Source: Desulfobulbaceae bacterium (GTDB lineage: Bacteria > Desulfobacterota > Desulfobulbia > Desulfobulbales > Desulfocapsaceae). Taken from it: a DNA stretch of 48,738 nucleotides. Below, one piece after another: positions 36,361-44,868 of this stretch (positions are counted from its first letter, which is position 1; each line of letters opens with the position of its first letter). The DNA lies in contig JAABQY010000002.1 of NCBI GenBank assembly GCA_011391225.1, positions 1 to 48,738 on the forward strand, read 5' to 3'. The position numbers and the translations under genes were made by a program. A model generated the notes under the pieces. That model ran no database searches and was not told where the DNA came from. It worked only from the letters and a program-made list of their open reading frames with translations.

Positions 36361-37695
36361 ATGGCTTTTTTTCATTTAGTTAGTCTTGGTTGCGCAAAAA
36401 ATCTTGTCGATTCGGAAGTTATTCTAGGCTCTATGGCAGCAAGTGATTGGCAGCTTTCTGCTAATCCTGATGACGCTGACGTGTTAATTATCAATACCTG
36501 CGGTTTTATTCAGGCAGCTGTTGAAGAGGCGATCAGTGAAATTTTTGAATTAGTAAAAATCAAAGAACGCTTTCCGGATAAGCGCCTAGTGGTCGTTGGT
36601 TGCCTTGTGCAGCGTTACCAGAAAAAGCTGGTTGAGCATCTTCCTGAAGTTGACCTTTTCGTCGGAACTGAAGGGGCAGGAGAAATTGCCCTGCTCATTG
36701 AAGGGATGAATACAGGGAACCTTGAACAGCGTATAATTCTCCCCGATCGTTCTTTAATGACCAAGGAAACTCCACGAGTGATATCGACCCCACCTTTTCG
36801 TGCTTGGTTAAAAATTACCGAAGGTTGCAACAACCGCTGTTCATATTGCATCATTCCCATGATCAGGGGTGGACTGCGCAGCAGATCCGTTGATGATCTT
36901 GTCGGTGAAGCAAAAAAACTCGAAAGCTTTGGAGTCAAGGAGCTTTCATTGATTGCCCAGGACAGCACTGCCTATGGGCGAGATCTGGATGATAAGGTCA
37001 GGCTTGAAAGCCTGATTCGGCAACTTCTCGAACAGACTACCATCCCTTGGTTGCGGCTTATGTACCTTTATCCCACAGGTGTGACAGACGAGCTGCTTGA
37101 CTTGATGGCGATGAATGAACGAGTTGTGCCCTATCTGGATATTCCTATGCAACATGTTAACGTCGACATTTTGCAAGCAATGAATCGACGTTACACTGGA
37201 GAGCAGCTCTACAGTATTATTGAAAGAATTCGCTCCAAGGTCCCGAATATTGCAATACGGACGACGTTCCTTGTCGGCTTTCCGGGGGAAAGTGAAAAAG
37301 CATTTATGGAGATTGAAGCTTTTTTACGAAAAGTCCGGATCGATCATGTTGGAGTGTTTTCTTATGCTAATGAAGAGGGGGCACCTTCAGAAAAATTCTC
37401 CAAACAGGTGTCGGAAAAGGTGAAAAGGAAGAGATTGGAGTATCTTTTGGCGGTTCAAGCCGAGCTTTCCGCTGAAATCCAAAAAAAGTATATTGGCAGG
37501 ATTGAGCCGGTTTTGATCGAAGGATTGAGTAGTGAAACTGATCTCCTTTTGCAGGGAAGATTTAGATACCAGGCGCCGGAGGTTGATGGCTGTGTCTTGA
37601 TAAATGAAGGAAACGCGTGCCCCGGAGATATTGTTGCCGTTGCTATCACCGACGCCCACGTTTACGACCTGATCGGGGGAATTGTCAGCGGATAG
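36361..37695 (+). CDS. rimO: Ribosomal protein S12 methylthiotransferase RimO
   Basis: RimO is a radical SAM enzyme that adds a methylthio group to an aspartate of ribosomal protein S12. The 444 residues show the N-terminal UPF0004 domain (VSLGCAKNLVDSEVILG, then INTCGFI and VVGCLVQRY). The radical SAM motif is EGCNNRCSYCIIPMIRG, and a C-terminal TRAM domain (GRIEPVLIEG) follows. The presence of LGCAKN and the S12-type spacing favour RimO over MiaB. It starts immediately after the nucleoside phosphorylase gene. Confidence 0.95.
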   Translation: MAFFHLVSLGCAKNLVDSEVILGSMAASDWQLSANPDDADVLIINTCGFIQAAVEEAISEIFELVKIKERFPDKRLVVVGCLVQRYQKKLVEHLPEVDLFVGTEGAGEIALLIEGMNTGNLEQRIILPDRSLMTKETPRVISTPPFRAWLKITEGCNNRCSYCIIPMIRGGLRSRSVDDLVGEAKKLESFGVKELSLIAQDSTAYGRDLDDKVRLESLIRQLLEQTTIPWLRLMYLYPTGVTDELLDLMAMNERVVPYLDIPMQHVNVDILQAMNRRYTGEQLYSIIERIRSKVPNIAIRTTFLVGFPGESEKAFMEIEAFLRKVRIDHVGVFSYANEEGAPSEKFSKQVSEKVKRKRLEYLLAVQAELSAEIQKKYIGRIEPVLIEGLSSETDLLLQGRFRYQAPEVDGCVLINEGNACPGDIVAVAITDAHVYDLIGGIVSG

Positions 37696-37737
37696 CAAGT
37701 CGTGTTTCTCCAGGCCAAGAAGGCGGAGCACCCCCCC

Positions 37738-37766
37738 AAAAAGCGGTTTTGAGGGCGGGCTTTTTT
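37738..37766 (+). terminator. Possible terminator after rimO
   Basis: AAAAAGC (37738-37744) can pair with GCTTTTT (37759-37765) around a 14-base loop, followed by another T. A second, competing fold uses the CCC/GGG runs beside it. It lies between convergent rimO and the HU/IHF gene. Confidence 0.35.
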
Positions 37767-37785
37767 GGAATTGCTTTAAAAAAGT

Positions 37786-38067
37786 CTATTTACTGGTGTT
37801 GACTTTTTCTCGCAGTTCCTTTCCCACTTTAAAAAAGGGAAGTTTCTTTGGTTTTACTTCAATCTTTCTGCCGGTTTTTGGGTTCCGACCTTCGTATGAA
37901 CCGTACTCTTTGATGACAAAACTCCCAAAACCGCGAATTTCGATACTCTCTCCTTTGGCCAGTGCTTCGGTCATTGTCTCAATTACGGTGTTGGTGATCG
38001 CTGCAGCCTCTCGATGAGGAATATTGATATCCTGTGCCAATGCCTCGATGAGTTCTGATTTGTTCAT
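37786..38067 (-). CDS. HU/IHF family DNA-binding protein
   Basis: A nucleoid protein of 93 residues with the full HU/IHF pattern: MNKSELIEALAQ, the GESIEIRGFGSFVI core, and the DNA-binding arm KEYGSYEGRNPKTGRKIEV. IHF-like features (EGRNPKTG and the Pro-rich KPKKLPFFKVGKEL) are visible, but HU and IHF cannot be separated here. The ATG is preceded by AGGAG on its strand. It is a single-gene unit with 230 bases of AT-rich DNA upstream. Confidence 0.93.
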   Translation of the reverse strand: MNKSELIEALAQDINIPHREAAAITNTVIETMTEALAKGESIEIRGFGSFVIKEYGSYEGRNPKTGRKIEVKPKKLPFFKVGKELREKVNTSK

Positions 38068-38297
38068 TCTTAACTCCTGTCTTTGAAAATCAAATTGGGA
38101 TGCATTATCAAAAAAAATACGGTTAAATAAGTACGTTTGTTAAAAACAAGGATAATTTTTAAGCAGTGTAATTGCTGCGATATTCGGAAAATAAATATAA
38201 AAATCAGTAAGTTGAGAGTGATCGAATGATGCCAGTGACCGATATCTCTCTAACTACTTAGATTTAATCAGCTAATCCTGGATTTGTAAAGGGAATT

Positions 38298-39014
38298 CTA
38301 TAAAAATATTTTTTTTAAATCTGAAGGGTTAAGTTGTCTGTAGCTACCGACGGGAAGGTTGCCAAGAGTAAGCTTGCCGTAGGCAATCCGTTTGAGGTGC
38401 AAAACTGGATGTCCAATGAGGCTAAACATTTTTTTTACCTGCCGTTTTCTTCCTTCGTGAATGGTGATTTTCACCAAACAGTTTTGACCCTTTGACGTAA
38501 GGATTGCAAGCGTTGCCGGGGAGGTTATTTTCCCCTCAAGCTGTATGCCATTTTCAAGAAGAGTGATCTTCTTTTTGGTGGGGCATCCTTTGATGAGTGT
38601 TTCGTAGGTCTTGTTGGTTTCATTGCTTGGGTGTTGGATTCTTTGTGCGAGATTGCCATCATTAGTCATAATGAGGGCGCCCTCGGTATCAAGATCAAGA
38701 CGACCAACTGGAAAGAGACGTATTCCGCCCTCTTTGACAAGAGAGGTGACTATCGGCCTGCCCTGAGGATCGGACAGGGTAGTGACGTAACCCTTGGGTT
38801 TATTGAGAAGATAATAGACGAGCTCTTCTTTGGCTTTTAACTGTTTACCTGCGAAGCTTACCAGGTTCATTCCAGGGATAATGCTTATTCCCATTTCAGT
38901 AACAACCTTCCCATCCACACTGATCAACCCTTCAGCAATCAGCTGTTCAGCCTTTCGGCGGGAAGCCAGGCCACACTGAGCAAGATATTTTTGTAAACGA
39001 ATGGGACCAGTCAT
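38298..39014 (-). CDS. Pseudouridine synthase, RluB/RsuA family
   Basis: An rRNA pseudouridine synthase of 238 residues with an N-terminal S4 RNA-binding domain (IRLQKYLAQCGLASRRKAEQLI). The catalytic domain carries GRLDLDTEGALIMTNDG, where the aspartate after RL is the nucleophile, and GRKRQVKKMFSLIGHPV. The ORF track start adds 34 codons that lie inside the UbiD gene. The ATG at 39014 (MTGPIRLQKY) overlaps the UbiD stop as ATGA. This chosen start gives the normal family length. It probably modifies 23S rRNA, but RluB, RluE and RsuA are hard to tell apart. Confidence 0.92.
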   Translation of the reverse strand: MTGPIRLQKYLAQCGLASRRKAEQLIAEGLISVDGKVVTEMGISIIPGMNLVSFAGKQLKAKEELVYYLLNKPKGYVTTLSDPQGRPIVTSLVKEGGIRLFPVGRLDLDTEGALIMTNDGNLAQRIQHPSNETNKTYETLIKGCPTKKKITLLENGIQLEGKITSPATLAILTSKGQNCLVKITIHEGRKRQVKKMFSLIGHPVLHLKRIAYGKLTLGNLPVGSYRQLNPSDLKKIFL

Positions 39015-40789
39015 CGCCACTCTGCCGGAATAATTTTGGTGAATTGACGATCGACTTTTTCTTTTGTTGCCTGGTCGACTTCGAGGATCTTTGTATACCA
39101 GGGCTTCATTCGGCAATCAAAAACCACGGGAGGGTGGAGACCGACATGAAACCTGTGCACTGAGGTCGAGCGGGCATAAATATCGGCAGCTGGTTCAAAG
39201 CGGGTGAAAATGGTCCAGAGAAAATCTTGCGTTGAGGTCGTGGCTTCAGCGCTATTATCCACCAGTATGATGACCGGCCATTCCTGCAGAGCAGCAAATT
39301 CTGAGATTTCTTTGGCTAAGGTTATATTTTCTATATAAGGAACGCCCTCGATCACAAGGGTTCCGGGTAGAAAAACCTTCGGTTTCGAACAAAAGCTAGG
39401 TAAGGAAGTGGAGAAATGGAGCGGTAACTCCCGCTTCTTTTCCTTGCCGAGTCCCATCAGCATTGCTTTAGAACCTTTGTTGACAGAGGGCCCGGTGTAA
39501 TCAAGAGTGTCTTGAGAAACGTTGGCAAAGACAAAGAGATCCTGTTGCCATTGCACTCGCTCCAGCACATGAACCCACAGATTTGAAAAATTGGTGATAT
39601 CAATGTCGCCATCGGTGATGATCAGGAATTTAGTAAGGGAGAGTTGTCCTTCGCCAAGAATTCGTAAGCCGCAGGCAAAGGCCTCTCGAGGGTATCGATC
39701 GGAAACCTTTGCTGCGGCAAGACAATGGAATCCTGTTTCGCCAAAGGTCTTCAGCTCTTTGACTCCCTTCATAACCAGAGGAAAGAGTGGCGACAGCAGG
39801 TCTTGGAGAAAATCACCGATGAAAAAATCTTCCTGCCGGGGGCGGCCAACAACGGTCGCAGGATAAATAGCATCGCTTCGATGGTAAAGGTGGCTCACTT
39901 GAAAGACAGGGTAGTCGTGCTGCAAGGAATCATAACCATAATGGTCACCGAATGGGCCCTCAGGGTGACGAAGGTGTGGGGGAACTTGGCCTTTGATGGC
40001 AAATTCAACACCAGCCACAAGTTTGTGCCCTCCAAGAGGATCCCGGGTCATGTGCAGTTTGTCGCCAATGAGCAGGGAGGTGAGTAGGAGTTCCGGCAGA
40101 TCTTCAGGGAGGGGGGCGATGGCGGCAAGCATCAGGGCCGGTGGCCCGCCGATGAAAAGAGTCACCGACAGCGGTATATTCAGTTTTTCCGCCTCATAAT
40201 AGTGGTAACCGCCGCCCTTATGGATTTGCCAGTGAATGCCGGTGCTGGAGTCGTCGTACCGATGAATTCGATACATACCAAGATTATGTCCTTTGCCTCC
40301 AGGATGCTCGGTATACACCAGCGGCAGAGTAGCAAAAGGACCACCATCACTGTGCCAGGAGGTGAGCATTGGCAAAGAACTGAGTTGCGGAGGCTGTTGG
40401 CAATTGTCGAGGATCGGGCCACTGGCGACATTTTTTAGGCCAATCTTCAGTCCATCAAATAAAAGCTGTTTGTTCTTCCAGATTTGGGAAATGGACAGAG
40501 GCATGATCGACTCGGCAAGTCGAACAATGTCGCGAACAAATTGCTGTGGCTTGTTACCAAAGGCGAGTTCCAGCCTCTTGTCTGTCCCAAAAAGATTGGT
40601 GGTAACCGGGAATTTTGAGCCTTTGACTTTTGTGAAGAAAAGAGCCGGTCCGCCCTTGGCAATTATGCGCCGATGGATCTCGGCGATTTCCAGATAGGGA
40701 TCGACTTCTTCTTCAATGAGGAGAAGTTGTTTCTCTTTTTTGAGTACATCTAGGTAACTGCGTAAGTCACGTAATTTTTCGAGAGCCAC
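39011..40789 (-). CDS. UbiD family decarboxylase, probably menaquinone biosynthesis (MqnL-like)
   Basis: A prenylated-FMN-dependent decarboxylase of 592 residues, longer than UbiD of the ubiquinone pathway (about 490). Family motifs include IAKGGPALFF, EGPFGDHYGYDSLQHDYPV, IYPATVVGRPRQEDFFIGDF and FKILGEGQLSLT-type sequence (RILGEGQLSLTKFLIITD). The long C-terminal extension and the YPATVVG/RPRQED segment are what I recall for the menaquinone (futalosine pathway) decarboxylase. No UbiX/MqnM or other mqn gene is in the window. It follows the 82-residue ORF by three bases and is coupled to the RluB-type gene. Confidence 0.82.
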   Translation of the reverse strand: MALEKLRDLRSYLDVLKKEKQLLLIEEEVDPYLEIAEIHRRIIAKGGPALFFTKVKGSKFPVTTNLFGTDKRLELAFGNKPQQFVRDIVRLAESIMPLSISQIWKNKQLLFDGLKIGLKNVASGPILDNCQQPPQLSSLPMLTSWHSDGGPFATLPLVYTEHPGGKGHNLGMYRIHRYDDSSTGIHWQIHKGGGYHYYEAEKLNIPLSVTLFIGGPPALMLAAIAPLPEDLPELLLTSLLIGDKLHMTRDPLGGHKLVAGVEFAIKGQVPPHLRHPEGPFGDHYGYDSLQHDYPVFQVSHLYHRSDAIYPATVVGRPRQEDFFIGDFLQDLLSPLFPLVMKGVKELKTFGETGFHCLAAAKVSDRYPREAFACGLRILGEGQLSLTKFLIITDGDIDITNFSNLWVHVLERVQWQQDLFVFANVSQDTLDYTGPSVNKGSKAMLMGLGKEKKRELPLHFSTSLPSFCSKPKVFLPGTLVIEGVPYIENITLAKEISEFAALQEWPVIILVDNSAEATTSTQDFLWTIFTRFEPAADIYARSTSVHRFHVGLHPPVVFDCRMKPWYTKILEVDQATKEKVDRQFTKIIPAEWR

Positions 40790-40792
40790 GCA

Positions 40793-41041
40793 TTACTCCT
40801 TGTGGTGGTGATCGCGATCAAGCAGGAAAAGCTGGTGGTATTCACTTTTGTTGAGATGCTTTTTGAGTAGCTCGAAAAATGCATCGACAAATTGAATTAT
40901 TTCTTCACTGGAAAGCCTTTTCGCAAAAAGTTCGGCGAATTCAGGACGGCCGCTCAACTGTAAAAAGGTTGCCAAGGATTGGCGATCAAGTTCCTCGGTT
41001 AATCCAAAGCACATTTTGTCGGGCTCGAGGTTCATAAGCAT
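40793..41041 (-). CDS. Small hypothetical protein
   Basis: A soluble, helical, acidic protein of 82 residues with no recognised family. Visible features are LSSEEIIQFVDAFFELLKKHL and a histidine-rich tail (DRDHHHKE). It is squeezed between the YjbQ gene, one base upstream, and the UbiD-type gene, three bases downstream. That spacing strongly supports real translation within the same operon. Function unknown. Confidence 0.65.
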   Translation of the reverse strand: MLMNLEPDKMCFGLTEELDRQSLATFLQLSGRPEFAELFAKRLSSEEIIQFVDAFFELLKKHLNKSEYHQLFLLDRDHHHKE

Positions 41042-41042
41042 C

Positions 41043-41477
41043 TCAAGAGGCTAGGGTGTTGGCAAAGGGCTGTTGGGGGTCGGCTATAATTTTCCAGCGA
41101 ATTGAGCGGGTCCTTGGGCCATCGAATTCGCAAAAGAAGACTTTCTGCCAAGTCCCAAGCTGGAGCTTGCCATTTTCAATGAAAAGAGTGAGATTACTGC
41201 CGGTCAGCATGGTCATGATGTGCGATGGCGAATTGCCTTCTCGATGTTTGTATCCAAGATTGCGGGGAACCATGTGTGCCAGACCTTGCAAGATATCCAG
41301 GCACACATCGGGGTCGGCGCCCTCATTGATAATAAGCCCGGCGGTGGTATGCGGATTGAACAGGTGGATAACTCCCGAGGAAATCGGCTGGCTTTGCAGG
41401 ATTTTGTCAATTTCACTGGTAATGTTGACAAGTTCCACATTTGAAATCGTGGAGATTTTCAGTTGGCCATTGGGCAT
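41043..41477 (-). CDS. YjbQ / UPF0047 family protein
   Basis: A protein of 144 residues of the UPF0047 (YjbQ) family, small proteins with reported weak thiamine-phosphate synthase activity. Conserved metal-site residues are seen in LFNPHTTAGLIINEGADPDV, in HREGNSPSHIMTMLTG and in GTWQKVFFCEFDGPR. The length is usual. AAGGAGGG lies before the ATG on the minus strand. It heads the yjbQ-ORF82-ubiD-rluB set. Confidence 0.9.
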   Translation of the reverse strand: MPNGQLKISTISNVELVNITSEIDKILQSQPISSGVIHLFNPHTTAGLIINEGADPDVCLDILQGLAHMVPRNLGYKHREGNSPSHIMTMLTGSNLTLFIENGKLQLGTWQKVFFCEFDGPRTRSIRWKIIADPQQPFANTLAS

Positions 41478-41716
41478 ATTCCCTCCTTTTGCTAACTTTT
41501 ATGCATTGGGCATGAATGTACCTTTCCGGTGGGCGAGAGGCACAGGTAGTGAACTGTTGGTAATGTGGGATGGCGGAGGAAGCTGATACGTCATCTTTCT
41601 TGTTGTAGAGCAGTTAGTATAGGTTCTTTTCGAGCTTCAGTCAATCTTTGCCCCGCATTACCATTTACATAATCCTCAGGAAATGCCAAGTTTGTATTTG
41701 AAGATGAGGACGCAAA

Positions 41717-41911
41717 ATGGCAGATGCTAAAAAAAACGTTGAGATTTGCGGCAAACGGGTGATTTTCCAATGCCTGGATGGCAAGATGTTCGGCCGTTGC
41801 AGAGGCAGCGGTCGGTGGTTCTTGACATGTTCTGTAATACGAATACAATACAAGTCTAGGATGTACACAAATTCGCCGCTAAGACAATGCGTTGAAAGTC
41901 TCGAAAAATGA
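41717..41911 (+). CDS. Possible small cysteine-containing protein
   Basis: A 64-codon ORF, MADAKKNVEICGKRVIFQC and onward, with GAGGA six bases before the ATG. The first ~38 residues look protein-like and contain four cysteines. The later part looks random and overlaps the glgA promoter. It is either a short real gene, a decayed gene whose end was replaced, or a chance ORF. No family is recognised. Confidence 0.3.
   Translation: MADAKKNVEICGKRVIFQCLDGKMFGRCRGSGRWFLTCSVIRIQYKSRMYTNSPLRQCVESLEK
41822..41849 (+). promoter_or_regulatory. Sigma-70 promoter for glgA
   Basis: TTGACA at 41822-41827, a 16-base spacer and TACAAT at 41844-41849, about 105 bases before the glgA-type start. A very good match. 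Confidence 0.7.
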
Positions 41912-41953
41912 GTGAGGCACTGGATTTGTCTTGCAAGGCAAAGAGGGTAAGTA

Positions 41954-43582
41954 ATGTTTGGTTATGAGGATCAGATAAAAAAAATCTGGATGCTGAGCCG
42001 TGAGTATGGCCAGCTTGCCGGTGCGGGGGGGGTTAAAGATGTTGTTAGCCAACTAGCTGAAGCACTTGCCCGAAAAAATACGAGGTCGCTTCATGTCGTG
42101 CTGCCCCTTTACGGTTTTGTAAACGCTCGGGAACAGGGATTCAAACCTTTGTCGGATCCATTCTGTCCCGACCGTATCCTTCGGTTGCAGATCGATATGC
42201 ACCAGCCGGATAAACGAATACTCGAAGAAGTTCACTATTATTATAAAAAAATCAAGAAGGTAAACCTCTATCTTGTTGACGCTGATCGTTACCGACAGAA
42301 ATCAGATGTCTATACCTACAGCGAAAAAGACGAAAATCTGGTCCCCTGGCAGAAAAAATCCATGGGACATCATGACTTTTTCGCTATGAACCTGCTGCTG
42401 CAGAAGGCAGCCCTTGAGCTTATGATTGTCCTTGGTGAAAAGCCTGATGTTATTCATTGTCACGATGGCCATACGGCAGTATTACCGGCACTTATTCGGG
42501 AGAATGCCGGGTATCGCAATTATTTTCGGGCAACGGGATGTATCGTCACCATTCATAATGCGGGTTATGGCTATCACCAGGAGGTTATTGACATACCCTA
42601 TGCAGCCTCAATAACCGCCTTGCCGCAGCATGTGATTGAGGCCAATCAACTCGATTTAAAATTTGATCCTTTTCTTGTGGCCGGCCATTATGCGATACTC
42701 AACACAGTGAGTGAAAACTATGCCAGGGAGTTACGGGAGACCGACAGTGATAGTCTGACCGGGTGGTTGGGCCATGAATTGCTTCGGCGCAATGTCGTCC
42801 TGGAAGGAGTGACTAATGGTATCGATCCGGAGTTTTTTTGTTCCGCGGCCATAGCCGGAGACAAATCCGAGTTGCTTTTTTATCCAGGAAAGGAAGAAGA
42901 CACACTTGCTGGCAAAAAATGCTGTAAGGAAATGCTCCTTGCGCTTCTACAACCCGGGGCTACGTTTGATGGAGTACAATGTTTCGGCGGCCTTGCAAAG
43001 AATACCCACCATCCGCTCTTTACTTTTATCGGGCGTCTCAGTGAGCAAAAAGGTATTGATATTTTCATGGCGGTGCTTGATGACTTCCTGCGACAACATC
43101 CAAATGTTCAGGTTTTGATTTTTGGTAACGGGGCGAGCGACATCAATTCCGGCCTCATCCGTATGGTAGAGCGGCAAGAGTTTCATGGCCGGGTGTGTTT
43201 TTTGCAAGGATTTAGCACTGAAATGGCCAATAGAGTGTATGCCGCCGGAGATTTTTTTGTCATACCATCCAGGTATGAGCCGTGTGGTTTGACTGATTTC
43301 ATTGCCCAGTTGTTTGGCAATATCCCAATCGTTCACAATGTTGGTGGTTTGGTGAAAGTCATCGACGGAGTGACCGGGATTGCCTATGCTGGTAACTCTC
43401 CTGATGACTTGCTGGAGGCACTGGAAAGGGCGCTTGTGGTGTATCGGAATGATAAATTGAAACGCAAAATTCAGCTGCAGGCAGCAAAAGCAATTGAACA
43501 AAATTACACGTGGACTAAGGTTATGCGAAAATACTTGGAGCTTTACTTGAAAGCAAGAAAACAACAGTTATGCCGGGAATGA
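41954..43582 (+). CDS. Glycogen/starch synthase-like glycosyltransferase (GT5)
   Basis: A two-lobed GT-B glycosyltransferase of 542 residues resembling glycogen synthase. N-lobe: GAGGVKDVVSQLAEAL, PDVIHCHDGHTAVLPALI and VTIHNAGYGYHQ. C-lobe: FTFIGRLSEQKGIDIF, and PSRYEPCGLTDFIAQLFGN with the conserved acidic residue. GlgA normally begins with KxGGL, whose lysine contacts ADP-glucose; here the segment reads LAGAGGVKDV, without that lysine. The start is an ATG with GAGGGTAAGTA upstream. It may use another nucleotide sugar or make a different alpha-glucan. It is upstream of gap. Confidence 0.8.
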   Translation: MFGYEDQIKKIWMLSREYGQLAGAGGVKDVVSQLAEALARKNTRSLHVVLPLYGFVNAREQGFKPLSDPFCPDRILRLQIDMHQPDKRILEEVHYYYKKIKKVNLYLVDADRYRQKSDVYTYSEKDENLVPWQKKSMGHHDFFAMNLLLQKAALELMIVLGEKPDVIHCHDGHTAVLPALIRENAGYRNYFRATGCIVTIHNAGYGYHQEVIDIPYAASITALPQHVIEANQLDLKFDPFLVAGHYAILNTVSENYARELRETDSDSLTGWLGHELLRRNVVLEGVTNGIDPEFFCSAAIAGDKSELLFYPGKEEDTLAGKKCCKEMLLALLQPGATFDGVQCFGGLAKNTHHPLFTFIGRLSEQKGIDIFMAVLDDFLRQHPNVQVLIFGNGASDINSGLIRMVERQEFHGRVCFLQGFSTEMANRVYAAGDFFVIPSRYEPCGLTDFIAQLFGNIPIVHNVGGLVKVIDGVTGIAYAGNSPDDLLEALERALVVYRNDKLKRKIQLQAAKAIEQNYTWTKVMRKYLELYLKARKQQLCRE

Positions 43583-43704
43583 GCAATGTGTAATGAAAAT
43601 CAGGGCTGAGTGTGTCGACGGTTATGGGGCGTCAAAACAGTATGGCTGAAAAGAACCGGTTATCGTCGCTGACCGAGAAACCGGAAAGTTAACAGGAGAT
43701 GAAT

Positions 43705-44709
43705 ATGACGGTGAAAATAGGTATTAACGGTTTCGGTAGAATTGGCAGGAATATCTTCAGAGCTATTGATAAAGATGTGACGTTTGCCGATGTGGAGGTG
43801 GTTGCAATCAATGATTTGACCGACAATGCCACCCTTGCTCATCTCTTGAAGTATGATTCAGTTATGGGGGTATATGCAAGAGAGGTGCAAAGCAACAAGC
43901 AAGGTATTGTTGTTGATGGCCGGCTGGTGGCAGTTTCGAACCATCGAAATCCGGCGGAAATTCCTTGGGGCGAGTTGGGTGTTGAGTATGTTGCCGAATG
44001 TACAGGTAAATTTGTCGATGCGGAGTCAGCCCAAGCGCATATAGATGCCGGGGCCTCAAAAGTGATCATTTCAGCCCCTGCCAAAGGTAATGTTAAAACA
44101 TTTGTTATGGGGGTCAATGAGGACGAATATGACCCGATTGTTCACCATGTCGTCTCCAATGCATCGTGCACCACCAACTGCCTGGCCCCATTTGCCAAGG
44201 TCATTCTCGACAAGTTCGGCATTAAACGCGGCCTGATGACAACCGTGCATGCCTATACCGGTGACCAGCGGCTTCTTGATTTTCCCCATGCCGATCCGCG
44301 CCGGGCGCGGGCTGCTGCGATGTCAATGATTCCGACGAAGACCGGTGCAGCCGCAGCAGTCTCTCTAGTCATCCCTGAATTGAAGGGCAAGTTCGATGGG
44401 CTAGCGGTGCGGGTGCCTACACCGACGGTGTCATTGGTTGATGCCGTAATGGAGGTAGAGAGGGAGACAACTGTCGCTGAAGTTAATCAGGCCTTGAAGG
44501 AGGCGGCGAATAGATTTCTTGGTTATACCGAATTGCCGCTCGTTTCCATCGACTTTCAGGGCAATGCGCATTCTTCAATTATCGATGCCCAGTGTACTAA
44601 AGTGATCGGTACTTCTGTCAAGGTCATGAGCTGGTACGATAATGAGTGGGGCTACTCTAATAGAATGCTTGATCTTATTCTCCATATGGAGGCGAATAAG
44701 GCAATCTGA
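43705..44709 (+). CDS. gap: Glyceraldehyde-3-phosphate dehydrogenase
   Basis: GAPDH oxidises glyceraldehyde 3-phosphate to 1,3-bisphosphoglycerate with NAD(P)+. With the ATG at 43705 (MTVKIGINGFGRIGR) it has 334 residues. The track start two codons earlier touches the AGGAG box, so the later ATG with six-base spacing is preferred. The NAD fold, the catalytic SNASCTTNCLAP and the C-terminal WYDNEWGYSNRM are present. It is followed by a clear terminator, so it ends its own transcript. Confidence 0.97.
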   Translation: MTVKIGINGFGRIGRNIFRAIDKDVTFADVEVVAINDLTDNATLAHLLKYDSVMGVYAREVQSNKQGIVVDGRLVAVSNHRNPAEIPWGELGVEYVAECTGKFVDAESAQAHIDAGASKVIISAPAKGNVKTFVMGVNEDEYDPIVHHVVSNASCTTNCLAPFAKVILDKFGIKRGLMTTVHAYTGDQRLLDFPHADPRRARAAAMSMIPTKTGAAAAVSLVIPELKGKFDGLAVRVPTPTVSLVDAVMEVERETTVAEVNQALKEAANRFLGYTELPLVSIDFQGNAHSSIIDAQCTKVIGTSVKVMSWYDNEWGYSNRMLDLILHMEANKAI

Positions 44710-44738
44710 TTTCTTATCTATTGAATAGGTTGTTGCAT

Positions 44739-44775
44739 ACGTCTTTGAAGATTCGTCTTCAAAGACGTTTTTTTT
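44739..44775 (+). terminator. Intrinsic terminator after gap
   Basis: A perfect 13-bp stem, ACGTCTTTGAAGA (44739-44751) with TCTTCAAAGACGT (44756-44768), a TTCG tetraloop, and eight T. Very strong. Confidence 0.95.
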
Positions 44776-44780
44776 ATCCC

Positions 44781-44810
44781 TTGCCACGGCAGGACTTTGT
44801 TCATTATACT
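44781..44810 (+). promoter_or_regulatory. Probable promoter for the PPDK-like gene
   Basis: TTGCCA (44781-44786), an 18-base spacer and TATACT (44805-44810), 58 bases before the ATG at 44869 and just after the gap terminator. Confidence 0.5.
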
Positions 44811-44868
44811 CAAGATATGATGCCGGTGTCATTGAAATGCCTGTCAACAGTAACAAGAATAATCCACT

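Larger units (their letters stand above)
41478..41953. other. Mostly gene-free region before glgA
   Basis: About 475 bases holding the yjbQ leader (minus strand), one possible 64-residue plus-strand ORF at 41717-41911, and a strong promoter at 41822-41849 for glgA. The opposite-strand ORFs here look like shadows. Confidence 0.5.

Noticed and set aside
41591-41848. Minus-strand ORF of 85 residues
   Set aside because: Shadow-like composition, no ribosome-binding site, and opposite to a good promoter.
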